Below, piece by piece: positions 48,091-56,162 of a DNA stretch of 64,000 nucleotides; position 1 is the first letter of the stretch; each line of letters opens with the position of its first letter. The stretch is from JBLUOA01 sp048060095. GTDB lineage: Bacteria > Pseudomonadota > Alphaproteobacteria > Rhodobacterales > Rhodobacteraceae. Below the pieces are notes generated by a model. That model had not been told where the DNA came from. It made no database searches and saw only the letters and a list, made by a program, of their open reading frames with translations. The translations under genes and the position numbers were made by a program. The DNA is taken from assembly GCF_048060095.1 (NCBI RefSeq), contig NZ_JBLUOA010000001.1, positions 434,001 to 498,000 on the forward strand. Direction: 5' to 3'.

Positions 48091-48972
48091 TCACCCGATC
48101 ATGCCGTCCCGGTTCAGGGCGCTAACCAATTCGCCAAAGGTCCGCGCCGCCGGGGTAAGCACCTGCGACGGTTGCGTGACCATATGAACGTCCCGCCGCG
48201 CCGTGACATCGACAAGCGGCAGGAACGCCAAATCGTTCTGCCATGCGGCCGCGGCAAGGCGGGGCAGAAGAGTGATGCCAACGCCCGCCTTGACCAACCC
48301 GATGAGGGAGGTCGTGTTCGGCACCATCATCCGCGACGCGGCCAGGATCGGTCCGAAGTCTGTGTCGGTGATAAGGTGGCACAGGCCATTGGCGATAAAG
48401 ACGTGATCGTGCATGTCGCGCCACGTAAGCTCATCCCAATTCTGCGTCAGGTTGTGATCTTTCCGGCAAACAACACCGAATTCGTCGCTGAACAGATGGG
48501 TCCGGTGCAACCCCTCAATCGCTTCCAATGTGCCAATGCCGATATCCGCGCGCTCCCGCCGCAGTTCCGTCGCGATAGAGGCGGAGTCCATATCCCGGAT
48601 GTCGATCTGAACCTTCGGATGTGCCTGCGTGAACTGCAAAACCGCATCCGGTAGAAAGGTATTGGCGACGGATGGGGTCACGGCCAGACGCAGATACCCC
48701 AGATCCGACCGCGCCAGCCCTTCGATGACCGAAACCGTGTTTTCAAAATGGCGAACCTCGCGCCGCGCCTCGTCAAAGATCAACTGGCCCAAAGGCGTCA
48801 ACCGCGATTTGCGGGCCGTTTCAAACAGCGGCGCGCCGATATTGTCTTCGAACTGTTTTAGCATCATCGAAACGGCGGATGGCGTGCGCCCAAGCGCTTC
48901 GGCGGCGTCGGACAGGCTGCCGTGACGGGCGACCGCCGTGAAACAACGAAGCATTTCAATCTTGATTGCCAC
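48091..48972 (-). CDS. LysR-family regulator
   Basis: The 293-residue protein has a LysR N-terminal HTH (IEMLRCFTAVARHGSLSDAAEALGRTPSAVSMMLKQFE region) and a substrate-binding-like effector domain from about residue 85. The start is uncertain: GTG at 48972, ATG at 48954 and TTG at 49002 are all possible, and the family usually begins 5-10 residues before the first helix. It lies on the same strand as the operon it probably controls, unlike the commoner divergent layout. Confidence 0.85.
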   Translation of the reverse strand: MAIKIEMLRCFTAVARHGSLSDAAEALGRTPSAVSMMLKQFEDNIGAPLFETARKSRLTPLGQLIFDEARREVRHFENTVSVIEGLARSDLGYLRLAVTPSVANTFLPDAVLQFTQAHPKVQIDIRDMDSASIATELRRERADIGIGTLEAIEGLHRTHLFSDEFGVVCRKDHNLTQNWDELTWRDMHDHVFIANGLCHLITDTDFGPILAASRMMVPNTTSLIGLVKAGVGITLLPRLAAAAWQNDLAFLPLVDVTARRDVHMVTQPSQVLTPAARTFGELVSALNRDGMIG

Positions 48973-49053
48973 TTTAGCAAACCTGAATTGTGTATCACTC
49001 AATCAAGGGTATCTGAACTTAAGGCAATGTCCATCGCTTTGGCGATGCGGATA

Positions 49054-49530
49054 TCAGGGCGTTTTCTTGATATCCCCGACCGCAAGCACTGGTGAGGCGT
49101 CAATATCGCTTGCGTCAAGCATTGCCGCGACCCGCTCAAGCGAGGAAATCAGCTGCACCTGTTCCCAATCCTCCAGCGCTTCAAACTTGCGGACATATCG
49201 CTGTTGAAGCGGGTCGGGGCTGTCGTCGATCATCGACTGGCCAAGCTCCGTAATCAGGATATTGGTCTGCCGTCGGTCCGTTTCGGATTGCTGTCGCCTG
49301 ACCGCGCCCCGGTCAACAAGCTTGTCAATCAGCGACGTGATCGTCGGCTGCGACACCCCCATGCGGACAGAGATATCCTTGGGAGTTGACCGACCCGTTT
49401 CCGCAACGACCTGAAGCACGCGGAACTGCACGGGGGTCAGGCCCGACCCTTTCGCCAGTTCCCGCCCAAATAATTCCGTGGCCCGAAGGATGCGCCGAAG
49501 CGCGATTAGGCTGCTGTCCGTCCGGTTCAT
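49054..49530 (-). CDS. ectR: MarR-family regulator of ectoine synthesis
   Basis: The 158-residue protein has a MarR winged HTH (STPKDISVRMGVSQPTITSLIDKLV, then the wing RRQQSETDRRQTNI). It diverges from ectABC-ask, as EctR1 does in methylotrophs and other halophiles, where it represses the ect promoter. The ATG at 49530 has GGAG 8 nt upstream and fits better than an ATG at 49557. The intervening region is AT-rich and contains short palindromes. Confidence 0.85.
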   Translation of the reverse strand: MNRTDSSLIALRRILRATELFGRELAKGSGLTPVQFRVLQVVAETGRSTPKDISVRMGVSQPTITSLIDKLVDRGAVRRQQSETDRRQTNILITELGQSMIDDSPDPLQQRYVRKFEALEDWEQVQLISSLERVAAMLDASDIDASPVLAVGDIKKTP

Positions 49531-49609
49531 CGTCGATACTCCGTGTTCGTGCTTCATAACGTCGCAAACAACCCGGTGTTTTTCAATTCCGGCGGCTCAA
49601 AATTACATA

Positions 49610-49633
49610 ATAATTAGATTATCGAATATATTC
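49610..49633. promoter_or_regulatory. Palindromes in the ect intergenic region, candidate EctR sites
   Basis: ATAAT-TAG-ATTAT (49610-49622) and the perfect palindrome GAATATATTC (49624-49633) are adjacent in an AT-rich stretch that stands out from the GC-rich surroundings. They lie between the divergent ectR and ectA genes and are likely places for MarR-type binding. Confidence 0.45.
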
Positions 49634-49705
49634 TATTGACTATTATGCATTCAACAGGGCCAAATTCCCGATTTTTGCCGAAAAATCCCTAATATCGGCT
49701 TCCGG

Positions 49706-49734
49706 TTGAAAATTCAGGATAGCTGTTATATTTA
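49706..49734 (+). promoter_or_regulatory. Possible promoter for ectABC-ask
   Basis: TTGAAA (49706-49711) and TATTTA (49729-49734) are 17 bp apart, giving a leader of about 25 nt before the ectA ATG. Other pairings in this AT-rich region are possible. Confidence 0.4.
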
Positions 49735-49767
49735 GATAAGCGAACTAAATGAAAGGCTCGACGAACG

Positions 49768-50295
49768 ATGCAGAACACTCCGACAACTCTGAATGCCAAG
49801 CCACGGTTGCGTAAACCGAACAGCGAAGATGGCGCGGCAATCTGGTCGCTGGTGAAGGACTGCGCGCCGCTTGATGAGAATTCGATGTATTGCAACCTGA
49901 TCCAGTGCGATCATTTCCGCGATACCTGCGTTCTGGTCGAAATGAACGGCGATGTCGTTGGTTGGGTCTCGGCCTATGTTCTGCCCGACGACACCGAAAC
50001 GCTGTTTGTCTGGCAGGTTGCTGTATCTGAAAAAGCGCGGGGGCAGGGGCTTGGCGGTCGTATGCTGAACGCGCTGCTTGACCGCGAAATGTGTGCCGAT
50101 GTGACTAAGGTTCAAACCACGATCACCAAGGACAATGAAGCGTCCTGGGCGCTGTTTACCCGATTTGCCGACCGCGAAGGCGCATCGATTGAGAGTGAGC
50201 CGCACTTCAAGCGCGATGACCATTTCGATGGTGAACACGCGACAGAACATATGGTCACGATCAAACTGTCCGAACAAACGAAACGCGCCGCTTAA
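49768..50295 (+). CDS. ectA: L-2,4-diaminobutyrate acetyltransferase
   Basis: EctA acetylates diaminobutyrate at the gamma nitrogen using acetyl-CoA, the second step of ectoine synthesis. The 175-residue GNAT protein shows RKPNSEDGAAIWSLV at the N terminus, the conserved SMYCNLIQCDHF, and the acetyl-CoA loop ARGQGLGGRML. AAAGG precedes the ATG. It heads the ectABC-ask operon. Confidence 0.95.
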   Translation: MQNTPTTLNAKPRLRKPNSEDGAAIWSLVKDCAPLDENSMYCNLIQCDHFRDTCVLVEMNGDVVGWVSAYVLPDDTETLFVWQVAVSEKARGQGLGGRMLNALLDREMCADVTKVQTTITKDNEASWALFTRFADREGASIESEPHFKRDDHFDGEHATEHMVTIKLSEQTKRAA

Positions 50296-50337
50296 ATCCG
50301 CCGCGCATTCACTCAGACTCAAAACAAAGGAATTCCT

Positions 50338-51627
50338 ATGTCGACTGACACGTCAGCCGAAACATCTGTATTCAAACGACGCGAATCCGATGCGCGCAGC
50401 TACTGCCGCGGGTTCGATACCATCTTTACATCCGCCAGCGGGTCCGAAATGACCAATGCCGCTGGCCAGACCTATATCGATTTTCTCGCCGGCTGTTCAT
50501 CGCTGAACTACGGCCACAACGATTTCGATATGAAGCAAGCGTTGATAGAACACATCAGCGCTGACGGGATTGCCCACGGGCTTGACCTGCATACCGAAAC
50601 CAAGGCCGCTTTCCTTGACGCGATGGATCGCCATATCCTTGGCCCGCGCGGCATGGATCACAAGGTGATGTTCACCGGACCGACCGGCGCGAACGCCGTC
50701 GAAGCGGCGATGAAGATCGCACGCAAGGTGACGGGCCGCACCAACATTATCGCCTTCACCAACGGCTTTCACGGTGTGACGATGGGTGCCCTGGCCGCGA
50801 CCGGCAACGGGTACCACCGGGGCGGTGCAGGCGCTGAAATCAACGGTGTCACGCGGATGCCGTTTGACGGATTCATGGGCGACGACCTTGATGCCGCTGC
50901 ATATCTTGAAGCGATGCTTGAGGACGGCTCAAGCGGTGTGGACGCCCCTGCGGCAATCCTGCTTGAAACCGTGCAGGGCGAAGGCGGCCTGAACGCAGCG
51001 TCGCCCGAATGGGTGAAGCGCGTGGCAGAGCTTGCCAAAACCCACGGCGCGTTGTTGATCGTTGACGACATCCAGGCAGGCTGCGGCCGCACCGGCACGT
51101 TCTTTTCGTTCGATGATATGGATATCGACCCCGACATCGTGACGATGGCAAAGTCGATCTCTGGTTTCGGCCTTCCGATGGCGCTGACCCTCGTGAAGCC
51201 AGAACACGACATTTTCGGCCCGGCTGAACATAACGGCACGTTCCGTGGCAACACCCACGCCTTCGTCACCGCCCGCGTCGCGATTGAAAAATTCTGGGCC
51301 GACAGCTCCTTTCAGCATGAGATTGCTGAAAAGGCCGATGTCCTGACCGAGGCACTTCAGGTCGTGGCCGACATGGTTCCGGGCGCACGCCTTAAAGGGC
51401 GCGGTATGATGCAGGGTGTCGATGTCGGCTCCGGCGAATTGGCGGGCGAGATTTGCAGCCGCGCCTTTGAGAAGGGTCTGATTATCGAAACTTCCGGCTC
51501 AAAAGATGAGGTGGTGAAAGTGCTTGCGCCGCTGACGACGCCCATGGAAACCTTCCGCAAAGGGCTGAACATCCTTCAGGATGCAGCGCGCGACATCACC
51601 GTCCAATCACAAATCGCAGCGGAGTGA
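50338..51627 (+). CDS. ectB: Diaminobutyrate-2-oxoglutarate transaminase
   Basis: EctB is the PLP aminotransferase that converts aspartate semialdehyde to 2,4-diaminobutyrate with glutamate as donor. The 429-residue protein is a class III aminotransferase: YIDFLAGCSSLNYGHN, TGPTGANAVEAAMK, AFTNGFHGVTMGALA, the cofactor aspartate in LLIVDDIQAGCGRTG, and the PLP lysine in MAKSISGFGLPMAL. An AAGGAAT site precedes the ATG. ectC starts 4 bp after it. Confidence 0.96.
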   Translation: MSTDTSAETSVFKRRESDARSYCRGFDTIFTSASGSEMTNAAGQTYIDFLAGCSSLNYGHNDFDMKQALIEHISADGIAHGLDLHTETKAAFLDAMDRHILGPRGMDHKVMFTGPTGANAVEAAMKIARKVTGRTNIIAFTNGFHGVTMGALAATGNGYHRGGAGAEINGVTRMPFDGFMGDDLDAAAYLEAMLEDGSSGVDAPAAILLETVQGEGGLNAASPEWVKRVAELAKTHGALLIVDDIQAGCGRTGTFFSFDDMDIDPDIVTMAKSISGFGLPMALTLVKPEHDIFGPAEHNGTFRGNTHAFVTARVAIEKFWADSSFQHEIAEKADVLTEALQVVADMVPGARLKGRGMMQGVDVGSGELAGEICSRAFEKGLIIETSGSKDEVVKVLAPLTTPMETFRKGLNILQDAARDITVQSQIAAE

Positions 51628-51631
51628 TCCA

Positions 51632-52018
51632 ATGATCGTCAGAGATTTCCACGAACTCGCCAAAACCGATCGAACCGTGTCCGATGCGCAATGGACATCC
51701 GTCAGGATGTTGCTGGCCAATGATGGCATGGGCTTCAGCTTTCACATCACGTTCCTCGATGCCGGGTCAGAACACACGTTCGAATACAAGAACCACTTTG
51801 AAAGCGTCTATTGTATGCAGGGCAAAGGGTCGATCACCGACCTCAAAACCGGCGAAACGCATGAGATCAGACCGGGCGTGATGTATGCCCTGAATGAACA
51901 TGATCGCCACACGCTGCGCGCCGAAGAAGAACTGGTGATGGCTTGCGTCTTCAACCCGCCCGTAACGGGTAAGGAAGTGCACCGCGCCGACGGCTCCTAT
52001 GCCTTGGAAGACAGCTGA
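51632..52018 (+). CDS. ectC: L-ectoine synthase
   Basis: EctC closes N-gamma-acetyl-diaminobutyrate into ectoine. The 128-residue cupin protein begins MIVRDFHELAKTDRTVSD. It has FSFHITFLDAGSEHTFEYKNHFESVYCMQGKG (metal and substrate residues of the cupin barrel), and LNEHDRHTLRAEEELVMACVFNPPVTGKEVH. The ATG at 51632 is 4 bp after ectB, with GGAG in the ectB 3' end. No hydroxylase gene ectD follows. Confidence 0.97.
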   Translation: MIVRDFHELAKTDRTVSDAQWTSVRMLLANDGMGFSFHITFLDAGSEHTFEYKNHFESVYCMQGKGSITDLKTGETHEIRPGVMYALNEHDRHTLRAEEELVMACVFNPPVTGKEVHRADGSYALEDS

Positions 52019-52030
52019 CCAGAGGATCAC

Positions 52031-53467
52031 ATGCTGAATTTTCCCACACATACCGTCGAAAAGATCGGTGGGACGTCGATGTCGCGCGTCCGCGACCTGC
52101 GCGATACTCTGTTCATCGGGGATCGCGAGGGCGCTGACCTTTACGGCCGCATCTTTGTGGTTTCTGCTTTCGGCGGGATCACCGATCTGCTGTTGGAGCA
52201 TAAGAAATCCGGTGCGCCGGGTGTCTATGCGCTGTTTTCCAATGCGGATAACGACCACGGTTGGCTGGATGCGCTGACGAAGGTGGCTGACGCCATGCGA
52301 GACGCGCACCATGAGGTTCTCAATCACGCCGCCGATCTGTCCGCTGCCGACGAATTTGTCCGCGAACGGATCGAAGGGGCACGAAGCTGTCTGTTCGATC
52401 TTCAACGCCTGTGCTCCTACGGCCATTTCCGCCTGTCCCAGCATATGCTGGTGATCCGCGAACTTCTGTCGGGGTTGGGCGAGGCGCACTCCGCCTTTGT
52501 GACGATGCTGCTTCTGCAACGCGAAGGTGTGAACGCGAGGTTCATCGACCTGAGCGGTTGGCGGGATGAGGGCGAATACACGCTGGAAGAACGGATCGAG
52601 TCTGCCCTTTCCGGTGTCGATCTGTCGTCAGAGCTGCTGATCGCGACGGGTTACGCCCAGTGCAAGGAAGGGCTGATGCAGGAATTCGACCGCGGCTATT
52701 CCGAGGTCACGTTCAGCCGCATCGCCGCCATGACCGGCGCGCGAGAGGCGATCATCCACAAGGAATTCCATCTGTCCTCTGCCGATCCGAACCTTGTCGG
52801 TGCGGATACCGTGCGCAAGTTGGGCCAGACGAACTACGACGTGGCGGACCAACTGTCGAACATGGGGATGGAGGCGATCCATCCCAAGGCCGCGAAGACC
52901 CTGCGTCAGGCCGACGTGCCGCTGCGCGTCACGAACGCCTTTGATCCCGACGATCCCGGCACCCTGATCGATGACCGTGCCGCTGCGGAACCGGGGGTAG
53001 AGATCATCACGGGTTTAGACGTGGTGGCGTTGGAACTGTTCGAACAGGACATGGTCGGCGTCAAAGGCTACGACGTCGAAATCCTTGAGGCTTTGCGCCG
53101 TCATCGGGTGCGGATCGTATCTAAAACCTCGAACGCGAACACGATCACGCATTATGTCGAGGCGTCGCTGAAAACCGTGCGCCGGGTGGAGCGTGATTTG
53201 GAACGGACCTATCCATCGGCCACGCTCAACGTGCGCTCGCTTTCGATTGCTTCGGCGATTGGCCGGGATTTGTCGGGTGCTCGGGCACTGACCGGCGGGC
53301 TTGTCGCGTTGGAGGAGGCCGGCGTCGAAGTCATCGCTGCGCACCAAACTCCGCGCAATGTGGATGTGCAGTTCGTGATGAACCGGGACGATTTGAAAAC
53401 GTCAATCCGCACCTTACACGCCGCGTTGATTGAAACGCGCGGCGCGGACGTCAAACTGGCCGCATGA
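52031..53467 (+). CDS. ask: Ectoine-pathway aspartokinase
   Basis: This dedicated aspartate kinase (Ask_Ect) feeds aspartyl phosphate into ectoine synthesis and usually escapes lysine/threonine feedback. The 478-residue protein has VEKIGGTSMSR at the N terminus, VVSAFGGITDLL, EFHLSSADPNLVG, and two C-terminal ACT domains (about residues 330-470). It is preceded by AGAGGA and closes ectABC-ask. The 3' end converges with iolG, with a GC-rich hairpin between. Confidence 0.94.
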   Translation: MLNFPTHTVEKIGGTSMSRVRDLRDTLFIGDREGADLYGRIFVVSAFGGITDLLLEHKKSGAPGVYALFSNADNDHGWLDALTKVADAMRDAHHEVLNHAADLSAADEFVRERIEGARSCLFDLQRLCSYGHFRLSQHMLVIRELLSGLGEAHSAFVTMLLLQREGVNARFIDLSGWRDEGEYTLEERIESALSGVDLSSELLIATGYAQCKEGLMQEFDRGYSEVTFSRIAAMTGAREAIIHKEFHLSSADPNLVGADTVRKLGQTNYDVADQLSNMGMEAIHPKAAKTLRQADVPLRVTNAFDPDDPGTLIDDRAAAEPGVEIITGLDVVALELFEQDMVGVKGYDVEILEALRRHRVRIVSKTSNANTITHYVEASLKTVRRVERDLERTYPSATLNVRSLSIASAIGRDLSGARALTGGLVALEEAGVEVIAAHQTPRNVDVQFVMNRDDLKTSIRTLHAALIETRGADVKLAA

Positions 53468-53471
53468 CCTT

Positions 53472-53505
53472 CCGGTGCGCCGTCAAAGACTGACCGGCGC
53501 ACCGG
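53472..53505. terminator. Convergent hairpin between ask and iolG
   Basis: CCGGTGCGCCG (53472-53482) pairs with CGGCGCACCGG (53495-53505), an 11-bp stem with a 12-nt loop. It spans the short gap and the last codons of iolG and could serve both strands. T runs are poor (three T on the plus strand), so termination efficiency is uncertain. Confidence 0.5.
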
Positions 53506-54469
53506 TTTCCAATGACTTCGCCGCGCTGTCGGCAAGGATTTGGGCGCGAAGCCCATCCTCAACACTGGGCGAGGGCGCAACGCCGCGCGCCACGGCGTCA
53601 ACGAAATGCGCCATCTCGGCGCGATAGGCCGCTTCGTATCGTTCGAGAAAGAAATGTTGCGCAGGGGCTTTGCGAAACCCGTCTGGCCCAGCGAATTCGA
53701 CGGCGTTTTCCAGAATGTTCTCGGCCCGCAGCATTCCGTTCGATCCGTGCACTTCTATCCGTTGATCGTAGCCGTAGGTAGCGCGGCGAGAGTTCGAAAT
53801 CTGACATATCCGACCGCTCGCCGTGGTCAGCGTGACGGCGGCGGTGTCAACATCGCCCACCGCGCCAATGGCTGGGTCGACCAATGACGACCCAACCGCG
53901 AATATCTGCACCGGCTCCTCCGCCAGCATGAAACGCGCCATGTCAAAGTCGTGGATCATCATATCGCGGAACAATCCGCCGGAGCTTTTGATATACTCAA
54001 TCGGCGGTGGCGACGGGTCACGCGAAAGGATGGTGATGATCTCCACATCGCCAATCTCTCCGTCCCGCAAGCGGGATTGGATCGCGGCAAAGCTTGGATC
54101 AAAGCGGCGATTAAACCCGGTCATGAACGGCACGCCGGAGTCGTTGACGACAGCAATACAGTCCCGAATGCGGTCCGCAGACATGTCCACTGGTTTCTCG
54201 CAGAATATCGCCTTGCCCGCCCGCGCGCTGGCGTGGATCAGGTCATAATGTGTGTCGGTCGGCGTGCCAATGACAATGGCGTCTATATCGGCGCTGGCGA
54301 TAATGTCATCGGCGGATTGAACGCGGGCGTCCGTTTTCACGGCCAACGCTTCCGCCGCCGCTGGAACCGCATCGGCAACCGCAATAACTCGTGCGCCTTC
54401 GATCTGTGCGGTGCTGCGCGCGTGGACCTGGCCAATCCGCCCGCATCCAAGAAGACCTATGTTCATCAT
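53483..54469 (-). CDS. iolG: Inositol 2-dehydrogenase
   Basis: IolG oxidises myo-inositol to 2-keto-myo-inositol with NAD. The 328-residue Gfo/Idh/MocA protein has GLLGCGRIGQVHA at the Rossmann start, the catalytic lysine in CEKPVDM, TGFNRRFDPSF, and the active-site aspartate and histidine in MMIHDFDMARFM. It is the last gene of the minus-strand iol operon, 9 bp after the IolJ-like gene. An AGGAC element is the only ribosome-site candidate. Confidence 0.9.
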   Translation of the reverse strand: MMNIGLLGCGRIGQVHARSTAQIEGARVIAVADAVPAAAEALAVKTDARVQSADDIIASADIDAIVIGTPTDTHYDLIHASARAGKAIFCEKPVDMSADRIRDCIAVVNDSGVPFMTGFNRRFDPSFAAIQSRLRDGEIGDVEIITILSRDPSPPPIEYIKSSGGLFRDMMIHDFDMARFMLAEEPVQIFAVGSSLVDPAIGAVGDVDTAAVTLTTASGRICQISNSRRATYGYDQRIEVHGSNGMLRAENILENAVEFAGPDGFRKAPAQHFFLERYEAAYRAEMAHFVDAVARGVAPSPSVEDGLRAQILADSAAKSLETGAPVSL

Positions 54470-54478
54470 GGGGCTGTC

Positions 54479-55312
54479 CTATTCCGGTTTGCTGATCGCC
54501 CGGATCACGCGACGCGCTGCCGCAACGATCGGATCGTGGGTTTCTTTCAGGATCGCCACCCGATCAAACCGATCCGGGTTGCTGTTGACGGCGGTGCGCA
54601 GTGCTGACCCAAAGGCCATACGCAGCTCCGTTCCGATATTGAACTTGCAGATGTTTGAGCCTTTGGCGAGCGCATGGCGCTGCGCGATCGGAACGCCGGA
54701 CCCGCCGTGAATCACCAGCGGCACGTCCGTCACGGATTCAATCGCGCGGATGCGATCCTCGTCCAGCCCGCCCTGCTTGTCCTGCTGCAAATGCACGTTA
54801 CCGACCGAAATCGCCATCGCGTCTACCCCGGTTTCGCGGGCGAACCGGGCGGCTTCGTCGGGGTCGGTCCCGTCGGAGTCCTCCCCGCCGGAATAGCCTA
54901 CAAATCCAATCTCCCCCTCGCAGGAAATCCCTGCGCTATGCGCAAGTTCCGCAATCGCCGCGGTTTCTTCGATGTTTTGGGAAAGCGGTTTGCGCGAACC
55001 GTCATACATCAGCGAAGTAAACCCGCTCTCAAGCGCCGCTTTGCATTCCTCGAACGTGTATCCGTGATCGAGATGCGCAACAACCGGAACGCTTGCCTCG
55101 TCCGCCAGATGCCGGAACATTTTGCCAAGCACGGGCAGGGGCGTATGGGCGCGGCAGCTTGGGCCAGCTTGCAGGATCACCGGGGCGCCTTCGGTTTCTG
55201 CCGCGGCCACGTAAGCCCGCATGTCCTCCCAGCCCAGCGTCACAAGGCCCGCGACGGCGTAGCCACCCCTTAACGCGGGCAGAAGTACGTCTGACAGAGT
55301 CGCGAGCGTCAT
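54479..55312 (-). CDS. Class II aldolase, IolJ-type
   Basis: The 277-residue protein is a zinc-dependent class II fructose-bisphosphate-aldolase-family enzyme: PVVAHLDHGYTFE with the zinc histidine and catalytic aspartate, MYDGSRKPL, EGEIGFVGYSGGED, VGNVHL, VIHGGSGVP, and the phosphate-binding NIGTELR. In iol operons the member IolJ cleaves 6-phospho-5-dehydro-2-deoxygluconate to malonate semialdehyde and dihydroxyacetone phosphate. That fits the adjacent iolB and iolC. It overlaps the iolB 3' end by 4 bp. Confidence 0.85.
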   Translation of the reverse strand: MTLATLSDVLLPALRGGYAVAGLVTLGWEDMRAYVAAAETEGAPVILQAGPSCRAHTPLPVLGKMFRHLADEASVPVVAHLDHGYTFEECKAALESGFTSLMYDGSRKPLSQNIEETAAIAELAHSAGISCEGEIGFVGYSGGEDSDGTDPDEAARFARETGVDAMAISVGNVHLQQDKQGGLDEDRIRAIESVTDVPLVIHGGSGVPIAQRHALAKGSNICKFNIGTELRMAFGSALRTAVNSNPDRFDRVAILKETHDPIVAAARRVIRAISKPE

Positions 55313-56151
55313 TTGAACTTGGCGATCATGTCTTTGATACCGGGGATCGTTTCCACCTGATTGGCGTGCGACGGCTGGAAATACTGCACGAGAGAGCGTT
55401 GCGAAAGCCCGCCGAGGATCGTGAAGTAGTACATCTCATACCCCGGCAGAACGGCGCAGGGGTGATAGCCTTTGTCGAGGCAGATCGTTGACCCATCGAC
55501 GATGTGATAGGCGTCGCCGGATTTGCCATCCTCGCGCTGCAACATCTGCACGCCCGATCCGTGGTTGGGCCGGAACCGGAAATTATAGGTTTCGTCATGG
55601 CGCGTTTCGTCGGGCAGGCGGTCGGTGTCATGCTTGTGCGACGGAAAGCCGGACCAGCCGCCTTGGCCGACGGTGAACAGCTCACTCACCAGCAGACGCC
55701 CAACCTTGTCGTGCTGCTTTTGGCCGAGGATATGTTTGATCTTGCGATGGGTCTTCGTGTCGTCGGAGCCGTATTGGACAAGGTCAAGCTCCGCACTGCG
55801 CACGGCAAAGGGGTCAAGCGTCTTGTCATATTTCGCGCCTGCGACAAACACCTCTGCCGCATCGCTGCTGCAGACCATCGTGGCGGTCGCCCCGGTCGGG
55901 GCATAGACGCCCTCAGGTTCTCCGTCCCAGACGTCCACGGTTCGGTTTCCAAGCGCGTCGGCTTTGAACCCCTCAACCTCTACATCCACGGTGCCGGTTG
56001 CTGGCACGATGCAGGTTTCAAACCCCGGCACTTGGTATTCAAACGCCTGACCCTTCGTGAGCTTCACGATGTTGAAGTAGTTCAGCGGCACATGGGAATG
56101 GCCCACATCGACAATCGGTTTGTTCGCGTTGTCATAGGGGGGGATGTGCAT
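55309..56151 (-). CDS. iolB: 5-deoxy-glucuronate isomerase
   Basis: IolB isomerises 5-deoxy-glucuronate to 5-dehydro-2-deoxygluconate. The 280-residue double-cupin protein has VKLTKGQAFEYQVPGFETCIVPATGTVDVEV in the first half. The IolB hallmarks in the second are GGWSGFPSHKHDTDR, ETYNFRFRPNHGSG and KGYHPCAVLPGYEMYYFTIL. The ATG at 56151 follows AAAGGA; a TTG at 56166 would overlap iolC. It lies between iolC and the aldolase. Confidence 0.93.
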   Translation of the reverse strand: MHIPPYDNANKPIVDVGHSHVPLNYFNIVKLTKGQAFEYQVPGFETCIVPATGTVDVEVEGFKADALGNRTVDVWDGEPEGVYAPTGATATMVCSSDAAEVFVAGAKYDKTLDPFAVRSAELDLVQYGSDDTKTHRKIKHILGQKQHDKVGRLLVSELFTVGQGGWSGFPSHKHDTDRLPDETRHDETYNFRFRPNHGSGVQMLQREDGKSGDAYHIVDGSTICLDKGYHPCAVLPGYEMYYFTILGGLSQRSLVQYFQPSHANQVETIPGIKDMIAKFK

Positions 56152-56162
56152 TTGATTTCCTT

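Noticed and set aside
54479..55312. Naming the class II aldolase as glycolytic fructose-bisphosphate aldolase
   Set aside because: It is embedded in the iol operon with a 4-bp overlap to iolB, so the IolJ-type role is more likely.
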